Assembly (NCBI GenBank): GCA_036583965.1
Contig: JAZBQD010000015.1
Coordinates: forward strand, 72,332,330 to 72,396,329
DNA from: Prunella strophiata
Taxonomy: Eukaryota > Chordata > Aves > Passeriformes > Prunellidae
DNA length: 64,000 nucleotides
Direction of reading: 5' to 3'
The notes below the pieces were generated by a model that was not told the origin of the DNA, searched no databases, and was given only the letters and a program-made list of their open reading frames with translations. How positions within the stretch are numbered: position 1 is the stretch's first letter; every line of letters starts with the position of its first letter. The position numbers were made by a program, and so were the translations under genes. Positions 39,053-51,391 of this stretch are shown in pieces.

Positions 39053-40340
39053 GGAAAACTGCTCTGTACTGAAACTTGTGGCTCCTGCCTGCCTGCTGTG
39101 TCTGCAGCCTCTAGTTTTTTTCACAACACTCTTCCTTAGAACACTGAGGAATAGAGCCCATTTAAAGAATGAAAAAACAAATTCTTTTGTTCTCCTTTTT
39201 TCAAAGAGGGGGAAAAGGGAGCCTGAAGTAGGAGAAAGGCAGAAGGAAGAATGAGGAGGCCAGATAAAAATAGGTGAAAAATTAAGTTTAAAAAGTCTGG
39301 GATGATGAAAAGTGGGAAAAAGGAAAAAGTGTGGCTAATTGTTGTGCACCACTGGTTTTAAATAACCCATGAGCAGTTTAGAAAGAATCTGTTATCTTGT
39401 GCAGGTGATGTCCAACCACCTCATGTGACAGGAGAGGCTAACCTGTTGAAATATGGAGCATTCTTTCAGACAAAATTTGCAAATGACAAGTTAGTCTCTA
39501 TCCGTTCCATGAAAGATTTTTGTTGGACCTTGAAACCACAAGCCTTGCTATATCTCCACAGTGAGGAGGATGGAAGGGAATGGGGCAGGAAGGAGGCAAG
39601 CCTGGCAACCAGATGAACAGGCTAGAGAGATGTGGGTATGATGGAAGGAAAATTGCAGGCAGCCCACTTCTCCTTGGGGCAACTGGGCAACACACACTCC
39701 CTCCCCAGTCCCTCATGCCTAGACACACCTGGCCAAAGGAAGGCACAAGTTGTGCATTCCAGGGCCCACACTGGTGGCTTTGCTGTGAAACAAGGAGGGC
39801 TACATATGTTTTATAATGTCAGCACTGGTGACACTTAAATCTTTAATGAATTTATTTTTAAAGGTTTGGAAGTAATACTTCAGGCATGTGATCAGTGATA
39901 GTGCTCACAGCCAAAAATTTTATATTATTAAGGTAGTTTATGTATTTGGGTTTGTTGAACTGATTTTTTTTCTCTTTGTTTTCTCCCAAAAAAATAAGTG
40001 AGTTGGTTACTCAGGTACCTGAAGGTTGGTTCCTGTGCCATTTTAGTACAGGGTATGCTGTTTAGCCTTCCAGTTGCCACTCCAAAAGAAAAAAAGGCTC
40101 TGTGCTTACCCCTGTCTGTCTCATCTATATTTCTCAGATACCCCATGTCATATTAAAGGGGCTAGATCTCTGGTACAAAAATAGCTTCTTACTACCTGTC
40201 TCCAGGATAGGCCAAGATCATTTGTCAAGTCCCTTATCAAGCAAATTGTGGATTTATTAAATGTTAATTTTGCTTTTTTCCAAGACTCAGAATTACTATG
40301 AGAAAACCAAAATACGTGGTACTGCAGTTCTTTGCAAACC

Positions 40341-40369
40341 TTTATATATATATATATATATATATATAC
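40341..40369. repeat. (TA)n microsatellite
   Basis: About 14 TA dinucleotides, without interruption. Confidence 0.85.
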
Positions 40370-42065
40370 GTAGGCACGCCCATTTCACCCTGAAGTGACA
40401 TCCAGCATGGTTAGTCTACTGTGAAATAAAGGAGTCCAATATCATTTACAGGTCATGTAAATGTCAGGCTCAGCAGTTCCCTCCATTATGAAGTATGCTG
40501 GGTTAGATTTACTGCTCCAGTGGGAGACCTCTGCATGCTCTGCTAGTGCAAAATAATCTACTGCAACTGGTTTATCAGCAGATAAGATGGAACGGGAGAT
40601 ACACAGCTTGCCCAGTACCAGGAGCTGCAGGCTGCCTTTTCCCATTTTTTGTTATAACACCCATTCATAACACTTTAGGGTTTTTGGAATTAAACAAACC
40701 TTTTGTCTCTCTCCTCTGGGCACTGTCTGTATGTCTCTGCCATATGGTACAGTGTGAGGCTGGAAGTGGACATCTGTTCAACCTTGGCTTCCTTCCTCTG
40801 CTGGGTGAGTCCAAAGTGATACAGAGCACGTTATCCACACATTTTTTGACTGTTTAGGGCATACTCTGTTCCAGCTAAAGACACAACATGGATAAGATGA
40901 GCAACCTGGCCTACAACTTTCTTTTTCTGACAGTTTTCCATTCTTAATGACATTTTTATTTGATGAAGAGTGTGATTTACTTTCTCATTAATGTCTTGGA
41001 AGCTTTACCCTTCTAGTGTTGTATTTTCTGAATCTCAATGCTTCTTTATTCAAAAAATGCCACTGAATTTGTCTTTCAATACATTGATCAATTAAATAAT
41101 TCAACAGAACTTAGTCATATCAATATTTCCTTACAAAGATTTCATAATTTCTTCATTCAGAAAGTCGCATTCTAATCTGGGTGTTTGATGTGCAGAAGTA
41201 ATAAAAATGCCCATTTTTAACTTTATTCTTGGAAGTTCTGACTCCAAGTTGTCACCTGTTCCAAGTCATAATGCTTAGTTGAGTCCAACAAGTTTCAAGG
41301 CATTATCAGAGAAAATATTAGTTGGAATTACTAATTGATGGTAAGTAACAGACAAAAACATATCTATAGGCAATACATACTCATTTATACTGTGAAATGA
41401 GACATATCCATGAGAGGGTCCTTCTAATCTCATTACATTTGTTCAGTTCAAAAACTGCAATGAGGTGATTTACTGTGAAATCAGCCTCATGCTCTGCAGA
41501 TCATAGGATTTTCAGTTTCTGAAGCTTATTAATGCTAATGCAACATTTTTCATTTGCTTAGTGAGCTTTCAATGAACCCAGAAGCATCAGTTCAACAAAT
41601 CACTCCAGTACAAGCTTCATTCTGATCAGGCCCAAGGAGCATGTTTTTTTGCCCATGTGGTCAGGCTATATGGAGAATAAGGCTACATGACAGTCCAAGT
41701 ACATTTAGCTGGTCTCCATTTCTGGTCACCTAGCAAAGCTGGTTTTCCTTTGGGAGCTACACAAAAATGGTTTCTGCTCAGTGCTCGACATAAGTTTTAA
41801 AAATGTTAATCCTGCTCAGAGATGTTATTTACACCCTAGGAAGTTTTAACCCGAGATGTACTATACAGCAGCTCATCTTCCAGCTTCAGCCCTTTCCTAT
41901 CCCATCATAATTCTGCAGACTGGCTAAAGCCAACACAGCTGCAAGCTGGTTGTAAGACTCTGTGGCTTTACAAAGAATGAAACATAAACAGAGGTGCTGT
42001 TGCTTCCCTTCCACACACACCCCCCTCTTCAAGTCCTACCAGCTCTAGCTTTTACTTTGCCAATT

Positions 42066-42107
42066 AAAAAAAAAAAAAAAAAAAAGAAAAGAAAAAGAAA
42101 AAAGAGA
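42066..42107. repeat. A-rich tract
   Basis: About 20 A residues, then A runs broken by single G residues. Simple low-complexity sequence. Confidence 0.8.
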
Positions 42108-44982
42108 ACGAACTTCATCTCTGATTGTAAAATAAAGCTAATAAAGCATTGGCAAAACAACTTGAAAACATGACGTTTTTAAAAGGCCTTTCCTTCCATT
42201 AGGCCACACACCTGCCTTTCATGAAGCAGTCCACAGCTACTTGACTGAAAACCCTCCTGCTCATCTTTGCATCCTGCTGGTTCCTAAGAATGCTGCACAG
42301 TAAAGGGATAGCAAGCATTGGAAGGTTTGGTTCAAACCTGAAGGGCTGTTAAAAACAATGTTTCATTTCAGAAATATTTTTGTAAGAAACCCCAGCAGTA
42401 TTAACACATGACTCAAACATCGAAAGAGGGGAAACTCCTTAACATGGTAACATTCAGAAATCCCATTTCAGAAATAATGGTAGAAGAACAAACCAATTTT
42501 CCTCTTCCATTTGCTAATCATTTAGATTGTGATTTGCATAATTTCCCCACTATTTCTCTGAATGCTTTTGTTTGCTATTTAAACACTCAATATTATAATA
42601 GTGGACTAGTAATAATGGTGGACTAGCTTTCCATACCTTTGTCTAATTTTGTGTTTCTATTTCCAGTGTGGGCACCTATTTTTTATTTTTTTTTTAATAT
42701 TATTTTCTTTTAATGTTACTTGTATAAATGAAAATATACTTTTCCAGAGAAAGTTAAGGTACACAAATAAAATCAGTACTTGGAGGTATTCCTAAGAAAA
42801 CAATAATTTAATAAATGCTCATAAAGAATTAACGTAGTCTGATATAAAAGTCATCAAAGTTATCATAATAGATGATGCTCTAAAGAACAGTAAAAAAATG
42901 GGAATTAGGCAGTCATGTACTTCCTGGTCCTTAAATATCCAGACATCTTTGCTAATTTTAAAAGTTTAGAATATTTTCCATTGCCTAGAACTTTTCCTGA
43001 AAACCTATGCTCCTGATCTCTGTTGAAATATATAATACATTATCCACACTTAATTATTTTATGCTTATCATGTTACAGGGATGTAATTAGTGCTGTTCAT
43101 TAACCTCATTTCTTGTGATTATAAATCTGAAATTAATTCTATTTTATTCATTTTGGACATGTACAACATAATTGTGATCCTGCATATTACTTTTAATCTG
43201 TTACTGTAATTCTTTTGAGATATTACCCTTATTTGTTCTGCATACAGATATAAGAAGAAGAAGGAATTTGTTAGTTGAGAAAAAATGAAGATGGAAAAGA
43301 CTTGTGATGGAAGTGTTTGTGCCCAAGAACACCCAGACACTTTGCCCTGGAACAGTGGTGCTGCCATGCTCAACAAAAATTTTATTGTGTAGATACATAT
43401 GTTACAGTAAGGTTTTCTACAATGTCTCGTGGGGTGGCCACTGATTTAAGACCTCTTCCATCAGAGATTCTCCTATTTCCTTATGTCAGTCTGAATGTCC
43501 ACAGTGTTTCTAGGGTTAGAAATCCTACAACTGGATTTTAAAATGAATCAAGAATTTCATGGAAGAAAAGGAACGCCAAAAAAAAAAATAAAAGGCTTAA
43601 AGACCAAAACTGATAATGTTAGAACTAGTATTTAGGAGTACATTTGCATTTGAATGAGTAATCAATAGCATGTACTATTTGACTTGATTTAAAAAAACTC
43701 TACTGGGTCTGATCCATAAAGTCTCCTTTCTTTGCTTCCAGAAGCAAAACAACAGTCCCACTTTTCCAACAGAGAGAAGAAAAAGCAATTTCCCATACAA
43801 TGCCTTTAAAAACATGGGAATACAGGAAAGAAAAAGAAGGCATGTGGTTACTTTGGAGTAAACAGACAAAAAAAGTCATAGACAAAGGATTGCAGGAGCT
43901 CTACTTTTATGAAAGAAAGCAAAAACAACAGTAAAAAACATATAAAAGGATTTCAGCTTCTATTAGCTAGAAAGAAATCCAAATCAGAAGAAAAAAGTAA
44001 GCAGTTTTTTCCTAACAGCTTCTGAAATGCAAGGCTTTGAGGCTTCCTGAGCTACCAGAATAGTATATACATGTTCAAAATTTTTCATTGACTTCTTCAC
44101 TTTTCTGGACCTAATTTTTTCAACTGTAAAAAATGTGATTCCTGTTTTCTAATTTCTTCATTCTTCAGGTTCTTGTTTTGTAAATACACAAAGGATCTAC
44201 CTAAGTGGAAATACCATTCACCATTCTGCAGCGGGACAGGGCACCTTTCGCTCTGTCTGTTTACCTCCCTTTTTGTTTTGTAAGGAAAATGTGTTTTGTC
44301 ACATTCATGAATTGCAGATCAGTTTCTCATGAACTGGCAGGACTGATAGCAATAGTTCCTCTTCTCAGCAGTCTAAAATTCCACTTCTTCCTCATTGTTT
44401 GTCTTTTATATTTCCCTCTTATCTATTAGTTTCTCCTCCATTTATGGGCAAAGCTGCCTGGAGTACTAGATGGCAATTACATTCTGCAGTAGATTTCTGT
44501 AAATTGGTTTACTTTTCAAGCACTTATAAGCAAAATTATTTTTGCTGTGAGAGCATCAACTTAGAGAAGAAGGAATGTGTATATTATTTACATGGTAGAA
44601 TATACAGGCTCAAGATTAGAATGTGCCAATGCTATTTACATTTGTTAGATACTGTTATTCATCTTCACTATTTAAAAGTATTTTTAGCAGTCTTATTTTT
44701 TCAAAGCATAATTTTATACCTAGTGGGTTTTTTTCACTTAGTCTAGTTGTCCTCTTCTTGTTTACTCTGTGTTTAACTATCTTATTTTTCTTCATTTTTA
44801 GCAGAAATAAAATATGACAAACGGATTTCTAAAAATGCTCAATCTAGGTTAGTAATTGGTAAATCTGAAAGAGGTTGTACAAAAGTCAGCATCTTGGGAA
44901 ATCTCATTATTTACAAATCTTCTGTGTGTCTCATCCCAAAGAAGCAAACAGCTCTTGCTTCACTGTAATTACCACTTTATGG

Positions 44983-46870
44983 ATCATGAGATAATAGAAC
45001 CATGGAATGTTTATGAAGAGGATCTCTACGGATCATCTAGTCCTGACACCCTGCCACGGGGCCAGGACATCTTCTGTCAGATGAGATTACTCAAAGCTCC
45101 ATGCAACCCGACCTTGAACCCTTCTGGAAATGGAAATCTTCATGTCTTTGTTCACATTGTAAAGAATGTCTTTCTGATATCCTCTTTCAACTTAAAATCA
45201 TTACCTCTGTCCAATTAGTACAGATCTTCATAAAAAGTGTCCCTCCATCCCTCTTGTGAGCCCCATTTTACATATTGAAAGGCTGCAATAAGATCTTTCA
45301 TGAGTCTTCCCTTCTCCAGGCTGAACAACTCCAGCTTCAACAACTCTCTCAGCCTTTCTTCATAGGAGAGGTGCTCCAGCCCTCTGGTCATTGGTGTGGC
45401 CCTCCTCTGGATCAGTTCTAACATGTCCCTGTCTTTGCTGAACCCCAGACCTGGACTCAGCATTCCAAGTGGGGTCTCACGAGAGCAGAGGGGCAGAATC
45501 CTGTTCCTCACCTGCTGCCCTGGCTGCTGTGGATGCAGCCCTGGTTACAGCTGGCTTTCTGGGCTGCAAGTGCACATTGCTGGCTCACATACAATCAGTA
45601 TTCTAAAGTCCTTCACTGCAGGGCTGCTCTCTATCCATTCTCCACCCAGCCTGTACTTGTACTTAGGATTGCCCTGACACAGGTACAGGATCTCGCACTT
45701 GGGCTTGTAGGACTTTCACAAGGTTCACACAGGCTCATTTCTCCAAGGTCCCTCTGGTTGGCATCACTTCCTTAAAGCACATCAGGAGATAGCACCAAGC
45801 TCCTCACCACTGAGCTCAGTGTTATCTGCAAACTCTGTGAGAGTGTACTCAAACCCACTGTCTATGTAACTGGTGAAGATATTACATATGTATGTATGTA
45901 ATGAACCCTTGAAGGACACCACTCATTACTACTTTCCACTTATCTATTGAGCTGATAATTGTGACTGAACCTCAGATGCAGTCATCCAGCCAAGTCCTTA
46001 AAAATCTAAAAGTGCATTCATCAAATCCATATCCCTCCAATTTATCAAGTTTATTGGGTGGGGGGAACATGCCAAAGGCCTCACAGACGTCCAGATTGGT
46101 GACACCCATAGTGACATTCCCTTGTCCACTGATGTAGTCACTCCATCATAAGAGGCCACTATCTTAGTCAGCTAATTACCTCAAGACCCTGAGATGCATC
46201 TCATCAGGTGGATTTATCTACATTCAGGACTTATATACATTCAGCTTTCTCAGGTGGTCTTGAAAATGATCTTCTAGAGCCAGAGAGATTGCTTCCTCAT
46301 CCCCTCTCTTGAAGTTTAGGGATTTGAGAGGTGTGGAAAGAGGGATTAAAACTGAAAATTGTGGAAAAGTTTTAAGTACCTCAAGTCTTCCTCATGCTTG
46401 TTGCCATCAGTTCCCCTGTCTTATTTATCAGGACAGGTACTTTTCTTTTAATCTTCCTTTTCATATCAATGCACATATAGATATCCTTATTATTCTTTAC
46501 ATTCCTTGCTTAATTCAGCTCTAACTGAACCATCTTTCCTGATCCCATCTCTGCATATCTAGGCAACTTGCTATAATATAATCAGGAAACCTGTCCTTGG
46601 TTCCACTGCTTGTGCATTTCCTTCTTACACTTAATTTGATCAGGAGGTCCTTGCTCAGCCACGCTTATCTCCTTGCCTTCTGTGCCTGATTTCTTAAAAA
46701 CGGAAATTGAAAGTTCTTGTGCTGTGAGAAAAATATTCTCTAAGCTCTGTTCAATCCTTTATCCCTGAGGGCAGTTTCCAGGGGTCACATCCACTAACTT
46801 AAACAGCTGAAAGTTTGCTGATACCACTCTTGACCTCTCTAATTAGTTCAGCTATATTCAGATATGTTTG
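44983..46870 (-). mobile_element. Long CR1 LINE fragment (3' end plus ORF2 part)
   Basis: This is the longest CR1 copy in the window, in minus orientation. The 3' side begins near 44,983 with a decayed terminal repeat (ATCATGAGATAATAGAACC). The antisense of 'atctagtcc' and of the 3'UTR follows, then the ORF2 C-terminus. On the minus strand, 45,511-45,215 is still open and carries [23 protein letters not shown] and DLIAAFQY, which are typical of the CR1 ORF2 C-terminal part. Further right come antisense remains of the RT core: the block for the chain around 'LHLG' near 45,690, the FADDT neighbourhood near 45,820, and the 'PSNKLDKF'-like region near 46,040. Beyond 46,300 the similarity is less certain, but the wording resembles the 5' extension of long avian CR1 copies. 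Frameshifts and stops make it inactive. Confidence 0.88.
45215..45511 (-). pseudogene. Decayed CR1 ORF2 C-terminal fragment (98 codons open)
   Basis: This is part of the surrounding CR1, not a host gene. ORF2 of CR1 encodes endonuclease and reverse transcriptase; only the region after the RT palm is open here. The motifs [29 protein letters not shown] and DLIAAFQY are recognisable. The frame stops before the usual FRLDIRKKFF and RHWNRLP segment, which lies further to the left in broken form. No catalytic residues are present. The open frame is chance survival. Confidence 0.85.
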
Positions 46871-47983
46871 TTACAATACCTAAAACAATCATGAGACATC
46901 AAAAGAAAATATGCTTCTAGAAGCTCTGAACATCTTAAATAATAGCATACACTCAGAAGATTTTGCCAACAACAGTAATCAACTAAACTTACATCATATA
47001 CATTAGAAGAATTAATATTTGACATTCCAATTTAAAATTAGCAAAAGTAATAATGCACCCTTTATTTTTAAAATTATTGAGCGTCTTAGGATTTTCCTTT
47101 TAATATCTGAGACACATCAAAATGTTGTCCAATATTTACCAATTTATTTTGAGAAAATGAAATTAGATTACTCAAAATGAACAATATTTCAGTTATACAG
47201 TTTAAACTCCTCTTTTAAAATTTCCATTATTTTCCCTAGATCAAGTGGTTTTTGTGGTGTCTACTGGATTTGACAGTCTGAATTGAAGAACTATCGTTCA
47301 TGACATTGACAAATTCATCAAACTGAAAGACATTTTAAAAGTAAGCTTATTATTTTGGGATGATGGCCTCTACTATTTTTACATTATGTTTCAGGAAATT
47401 TCTCTAAATTAGATGCTGATAGTTTAATTCAAGTTTTACAAAACTATGACTGATGTATTTTTCAGTGAAGAAAAAGAGAGATAAAGAGACCAAGAGATGA
47501 AGAGATAACTGATAAAACTATTATTTTCATTTTATTTATGGCATACATTTGTCATCTTAAATCAACTTCTCATGTGTCACCTTTAATATTTGTAAATTTT
47601 ATAAAGGCTGCAAATAAAATTATACAAATTGATAAGACCAAAGAAAAGTTGAAGTACTAAAATTTTATCATATTAAATGCAAGACCACCAGCCATTTTTT
47701 AAGGTTGCAATACCCTAAAACTTTGTGATAGAAGCTCAATAAGGTACCTGGAGTACTGACATGATGGTCAGACACTCTTAGGGTTGCAAAAACCTTCAAG
47801 AGATGCAACTAATTGCATAATAAATTATAGTGAGGTTGTCAAAACCTCAAGGCTGAATTCAGTGGCCCTGCTAACTTTTCTTAAAATTATTTTAAATTAT
47901 TTATTTTTTTAAATGGATGATTCAGTTTTTTGATCTGTTTACTTTTTTTTTTCTCAAGAGCTACAGAAATGATTCCTTCACAT
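46871..47983. other. Non-coding AT-rich DNA, nothing recognised
   Basis: Very AT-rich sequence without open frames of note or a repeat that I can name. Confidence 0.55.
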
Positions 47984-48040
47984 ATGGTTAGACTCAATGA
48001 CCTTAAAGGTCTTTTCCAACCTAAGTGATTCTAGGATTCT
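47984..48040 (+). mobile_element. CR1 3' terminal stub
   Basis: Only the last part of a CR1 is present: 'TGGTTAGACTCAATGACC', then 'TTAAAGGTCTTTTCCAACC', then a terminal 'GATTCTAGGATTCT', which is nearly two copies of the CR1 3' octamer. The element is severely 5'-truncated, as CR1 often is. The terminal repeat fixes the plus orientation. Confidence 0.85.
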
Positions 48041-49139
48041 ACAAATCTTGTTGATTTTAGTGTTTATCATATTGAAATGAGTGAAAGTACTGTGTATCTC
48101 TACTACAGATGGGGAACCAGTGTATTCTTACACCTAAAAAAACTGAAAGAGGAGTTAATTAAGAATTGCCTGAATTTTATCTGCATCTCTGAAGAGAGAG
48201 AGGTAAGTTTAGAAAAGAAACTAGCACCAAAAAATTATTATACTACAGCTACTTTGCTACCTGGAACAGGAAAAACACCTGCAACCAATCACATGCGTAA
48301 TGCAGACAAAATTGAAAGGATTTTAAAAATAGAAAATGTAAAATTTCTCAGTATAAGAAAAGAATCTACTTATTCTATCAGTCCCAGGAAAACAAAACAA
48401 TAGACAGAAAAATATGCATGAACAACAGTTTCTATGAAGTCATATTGAACAAAGTGCCCTGGGGAAGAATATGTAGAAAAGTTTCTCAGGTTTTTTTTTG
48501 GGGAGAATTTTACTTTAGGTTGTGTTCACTACTTTATGATATGTATTGGGTCCTCTAACTCTTGGCCTGGCTTTTTAAAGTAGTTGTATTACATTTATTT
48601 TAAAAGATCATTAAAAGTTACAGTAGCTTAATGGTAATTGATACATTATTTCTGGATCTTTACATTGGAAACAGATATCAAATGGTTTATCTGCTTGTAA
48701 AATAAAATGAAATCATAATATTACATCAGAAGTTTTCCTAGATGGATTTTTTTTTTTTAATAGAACATAAACCAGATATTTAATTCTCTTCCATTCTGTC
48801 TGAAACTTGAAAATCAAGGGAACAATATCCACAGACTCAAAGATGTAATTTATAAATACTGATTCTGAACTGAAACAGTATTTTTGAGAGTTCTCTAAGG
48901 CTACTATATTCTTTCTGAAATAGATTGATGAATTTATATTTGCCTTTTGTAAACTTCCTTCATCAAAAGATTAATTAAAGCACGCTAAAGGTAATAAAGT
49001 GAGCTTCTGCTCTCTCCTTTACTTTCATCCACCATTCTGTTGCCTAGTCAGTCACTACTAGGAAGTGTTTTTGCATTTTTCACAGCCACAGGTCATATAT
49101 ATTGTACCAAATAACTCATTAACTTGGACAGACTTTTCC
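48041..49139. other. Non-coding or unassigned DNA with one 108-codon frame
   Basis: A plus-strand frame runs from 48,077 to 48,403 (108 codons, Lys/Glu-rich, unrecognised). It contains an AG/GTAAGT donor match at 48,202/48,203 in its middle. Without a recognised family or a second exon it is listed only as unassigned. The rest is AT-rich with no feature. Confidence 0.4.
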
Positions 49140-49500
49140 ACCTCACTGTTCAGCATCTTTTCAAGATCATTAAAGACTAAATTAAGAATTATGGAGTCAA
49201 GTGCAAATCACTAAGGAATACTTCTGATAATCTTCCTCCCCTGTGAAATCTAACTATTTTTGCCATTTGTTTTCTACCTCTTAATAAGGAATTTATTTAT
49301 TAATTTTAATCTCTTCTCCACAGTCATCTTCATCTGTTTAAGTCTTTGTTAGAAGACCTTGTTCAACACCTTTTCAAGGTCAAGGTTCATTTTATCAGCC
49401 TTCTTGCACCAGTCTGGAGGTGTATTGATTACTTTAGAGAACTGAACATTTGTAAAAACTATTATTCATTTGCAAAAGCCATATTTCTCTTCCTTAGTTA
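49140..49500 (-). mobile_element. Old CR1/L3-like LINE relic
   Basis: The plus strand resembles a strongly mutated antisense RT region. The best piece is 'CCTTGTTCAACACCTTTTCA' with 'AGGTCAAGGTTCATTTTATC' near 49,358-49,400. In the minus reading this gives the KAFDxVxHxxL-type neighbourhood of CR1 reverse transcriptase. 'TTTGCAAAAGCCATATTTCT' near 49,470 matches the next consensus block. It is fully decayed and its limits are approximate. Confidence 0.55.
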
Positions 49501-50118
49501 TTCATATTTATGAACCATAATAGTTCACATTTATTCAGATGCACATTAATTTCATTTTTCAGGCAGTTTCAACTAATTAACATGGTGGGTGCATTGAGCT
49601 ACTGGTCAGTCCTCAGGTTCCCCTGCAGCTTTCTGAAATAATTGATGTCACATGTGTTAGTCCTCTGCTTCCATACTGTATTTGAGACAGAGGTTTGAGA
49701 TTTTTGTGTTTCATCTTTAAGTCTCCCTAGAGCCTTAAGAGAAATATCAATCAGACTTGCAGATTTTTTATTCTTGATTCTATTACTTCAATAACTTCTG
49801 CTGACAGTCAAGAGTATCCTTTAATGAGTCTATAGCTAAAAAACATGGTTCAGCTCAGAAATCTCCCTGAACTTACCCAAGTTAAGCAGGGATAAAAACA
49901 AGTAATTTTTCTTCTCTGTTGTGGCCTTCTTTCCTCTGCATGCTCTTTTCATGCTTTGATTAATTTCTGTGTGCTACAGATTCCCTAGAAAGCTTTCCCT
50001 TCATTCATCTTTTACATAAAATTACCCTTAAACCTCAGGTTTCCTTTTGTTGAGACAAAAGTGGTTTGGATTTTTTTGGGGGAGGGTGGGGGAGGCTATG
50101 GTTGTTGGTTTGGGGGTG

Positions 50119-50143
50119 TTTTGTTTGTTTGTTTGTTTGTTTT
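50119..50143. repeat. (TTTG)n microsatellite
   Basis: Five to six TTTG units. This is one of four TTTG/CAAA repeats in the window, with those at 39.02, 50.63 and 59.98 kb. Confidence 0.85.
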
Positions 50144-50622
50144 CAGTTACCCATGTCCATTCATCTCCTCTTTAATAACAAAAGGTCTACAAAAGCCTAG
50201 TAGAACAAAACACAAACAAATAATTTTGGGATCAAGGGGGAGTTTTACAGGAAATGTTCCAAATGTCTCAAACCTTATATTTCCATTATATTAAAACTGT
50301 TTGTGGTTACTAATTGAGTCCCTGCAAAATTTGCAGCTGCCACACTTCCCTTACCTTTGCTCTGCAGTGCACGAGTACAGAGATATAATTCATCTCTTAC
50401 CTTTCCCTTGAAGAGTTAATAAATTAATTGCTGCTGCAGAGCAAACACTTCTCTTTTTTACCCTTCCAGCTGTGTTTTTCTTCATTCACTGGTTTCAGAT
50501 GAATAATCTTCCAGCTGAAGTTTCTGTGAAATTTCCAGGGAGTTTACAATTCCTAAAGGATAGCTGTAAGAACAATATCAGCTACACTATTACAATTCTT
50601 TTCTCACTATAAAGGTAGGCAT

Positions 50623-50671
50623 TTTTTGTTTGTTTGTTTGTTTGTTTGTTTTTATTTATTTTTTTTATTTT
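50623..50671. repeat. (TTTG)n grading into TTTA/T-rich
   Basis: About six TTTG units followed by TTTA-like and poly-T sequence. Simple repeat. Confidence 0.85.
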
Positions 50672-51208
50672 TTTTATTTTCTTGGGTTTGGTTCGGGTTT
50701 TTAGGGTTTTTATTTGTGTGTTTGTGTGTATTTCCCTACTTGTTGCTGATTGCTTCAGGACCCAGAGGCAGCTAAGCTGCTTTGTGCCAGATGAACTCCT
50801 TGGCAGTTTCTTTTCTCTTAAAGAAAATTATGACTAAGCAGGATGGTCCACTGATAGGCACAGCCTCTCTGGAGATGCATGACACCACAGAGCCCCACCA
50901 GAGATGCAAACTCTTCTAACAAATGGTTAAAACTTCATATGTATACTCTGAGCTATGATTGGAAGAATGATAAATTCATGTCATCTCCATAGGAATTTCA
51001 TGCAGACAATGCTAACATTATTTCTTGATATTTGTTCACAAGGCCTGTTGCTTTTGTAGGGGAAGCACCAAAGATTTTGATGGGAGGGGCTATAAAAATA
51101 TAAATTCACTGAAGAGAAAAGAAAGATTTTTTTTTTTCCTTTGAATTATATTTAATTTTTCTTTCCCTTTTCTTTTGAAACATTCATACTGGCCACCTGT
51201 GAATGCAG

Positions 51209-51391
51209 GAAAGCCCAGAGAAGACAGCATTAGCGTTCAGATGGCATTCAGTAAAACCAATGACCCAAAATGTCAGCTGTGCTATTCTTGTTCTTATGCT
51301 GTCCTGGAGGGAATCTGAATCAGATGGATATGAGAACAGAACCACACCACTCAGTGACACACAGTTAAATTTATGTAATAAGGTAAAAAAG
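51209..51391 (+). other. Candidate exon or small secreted-peptide-like ORF, unrecognised
   Basis: A pyrimidine-rich stretch (about 51,125-51,180) leads to an acceptor-like CAG at 51,206-51,208. The frame stays open for 61 codons to a consensus donor, GTGAGT, at 51,392. The frame also continues past the donor to a stop at 51,503-51,505, so it could be unspliced. An internal ATG at 51,260 has A at -3 (an adequate context) and starts MTQNVSCAILVLMLSW, a short hydrophobic stretch like a signal peptide, followed by SDG and, eight residues later, SDTQL. I do not recognise it. The spacing SDG-x8-S[DE]xQL recalls prepro-parathyroid hormone, but the dibasic cleavage site and the mature hormone sequence are missing. 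Chance is the leading explanation. Confidence 0.2.

Larger units (their letters stand above)
35129..44982. other. Non-coding AT-rich DNA, no gene seen
   Basis: No exon chain, RNA gene or recognisable transposon body. Contents that can be named are simple repeats: poly-T at 35.61 kb, an AT palindrome at 37.61 kb, (CAAA)n plus poly-A at 39.02 kb, (TA)n at 40.34 kb and an A-rich tract at 42.07 kb. Single frames up to 115 codons (44,399-44,746) are hydrophobic, AT-driven and unsupported. Confidence 0.55.

Noticed and set aside
44856..45218. 120-codon plus-strand frame
   Set aside because: Its right part is the antisense of the minus-strand CR1 3' end. No independent coding evidence.
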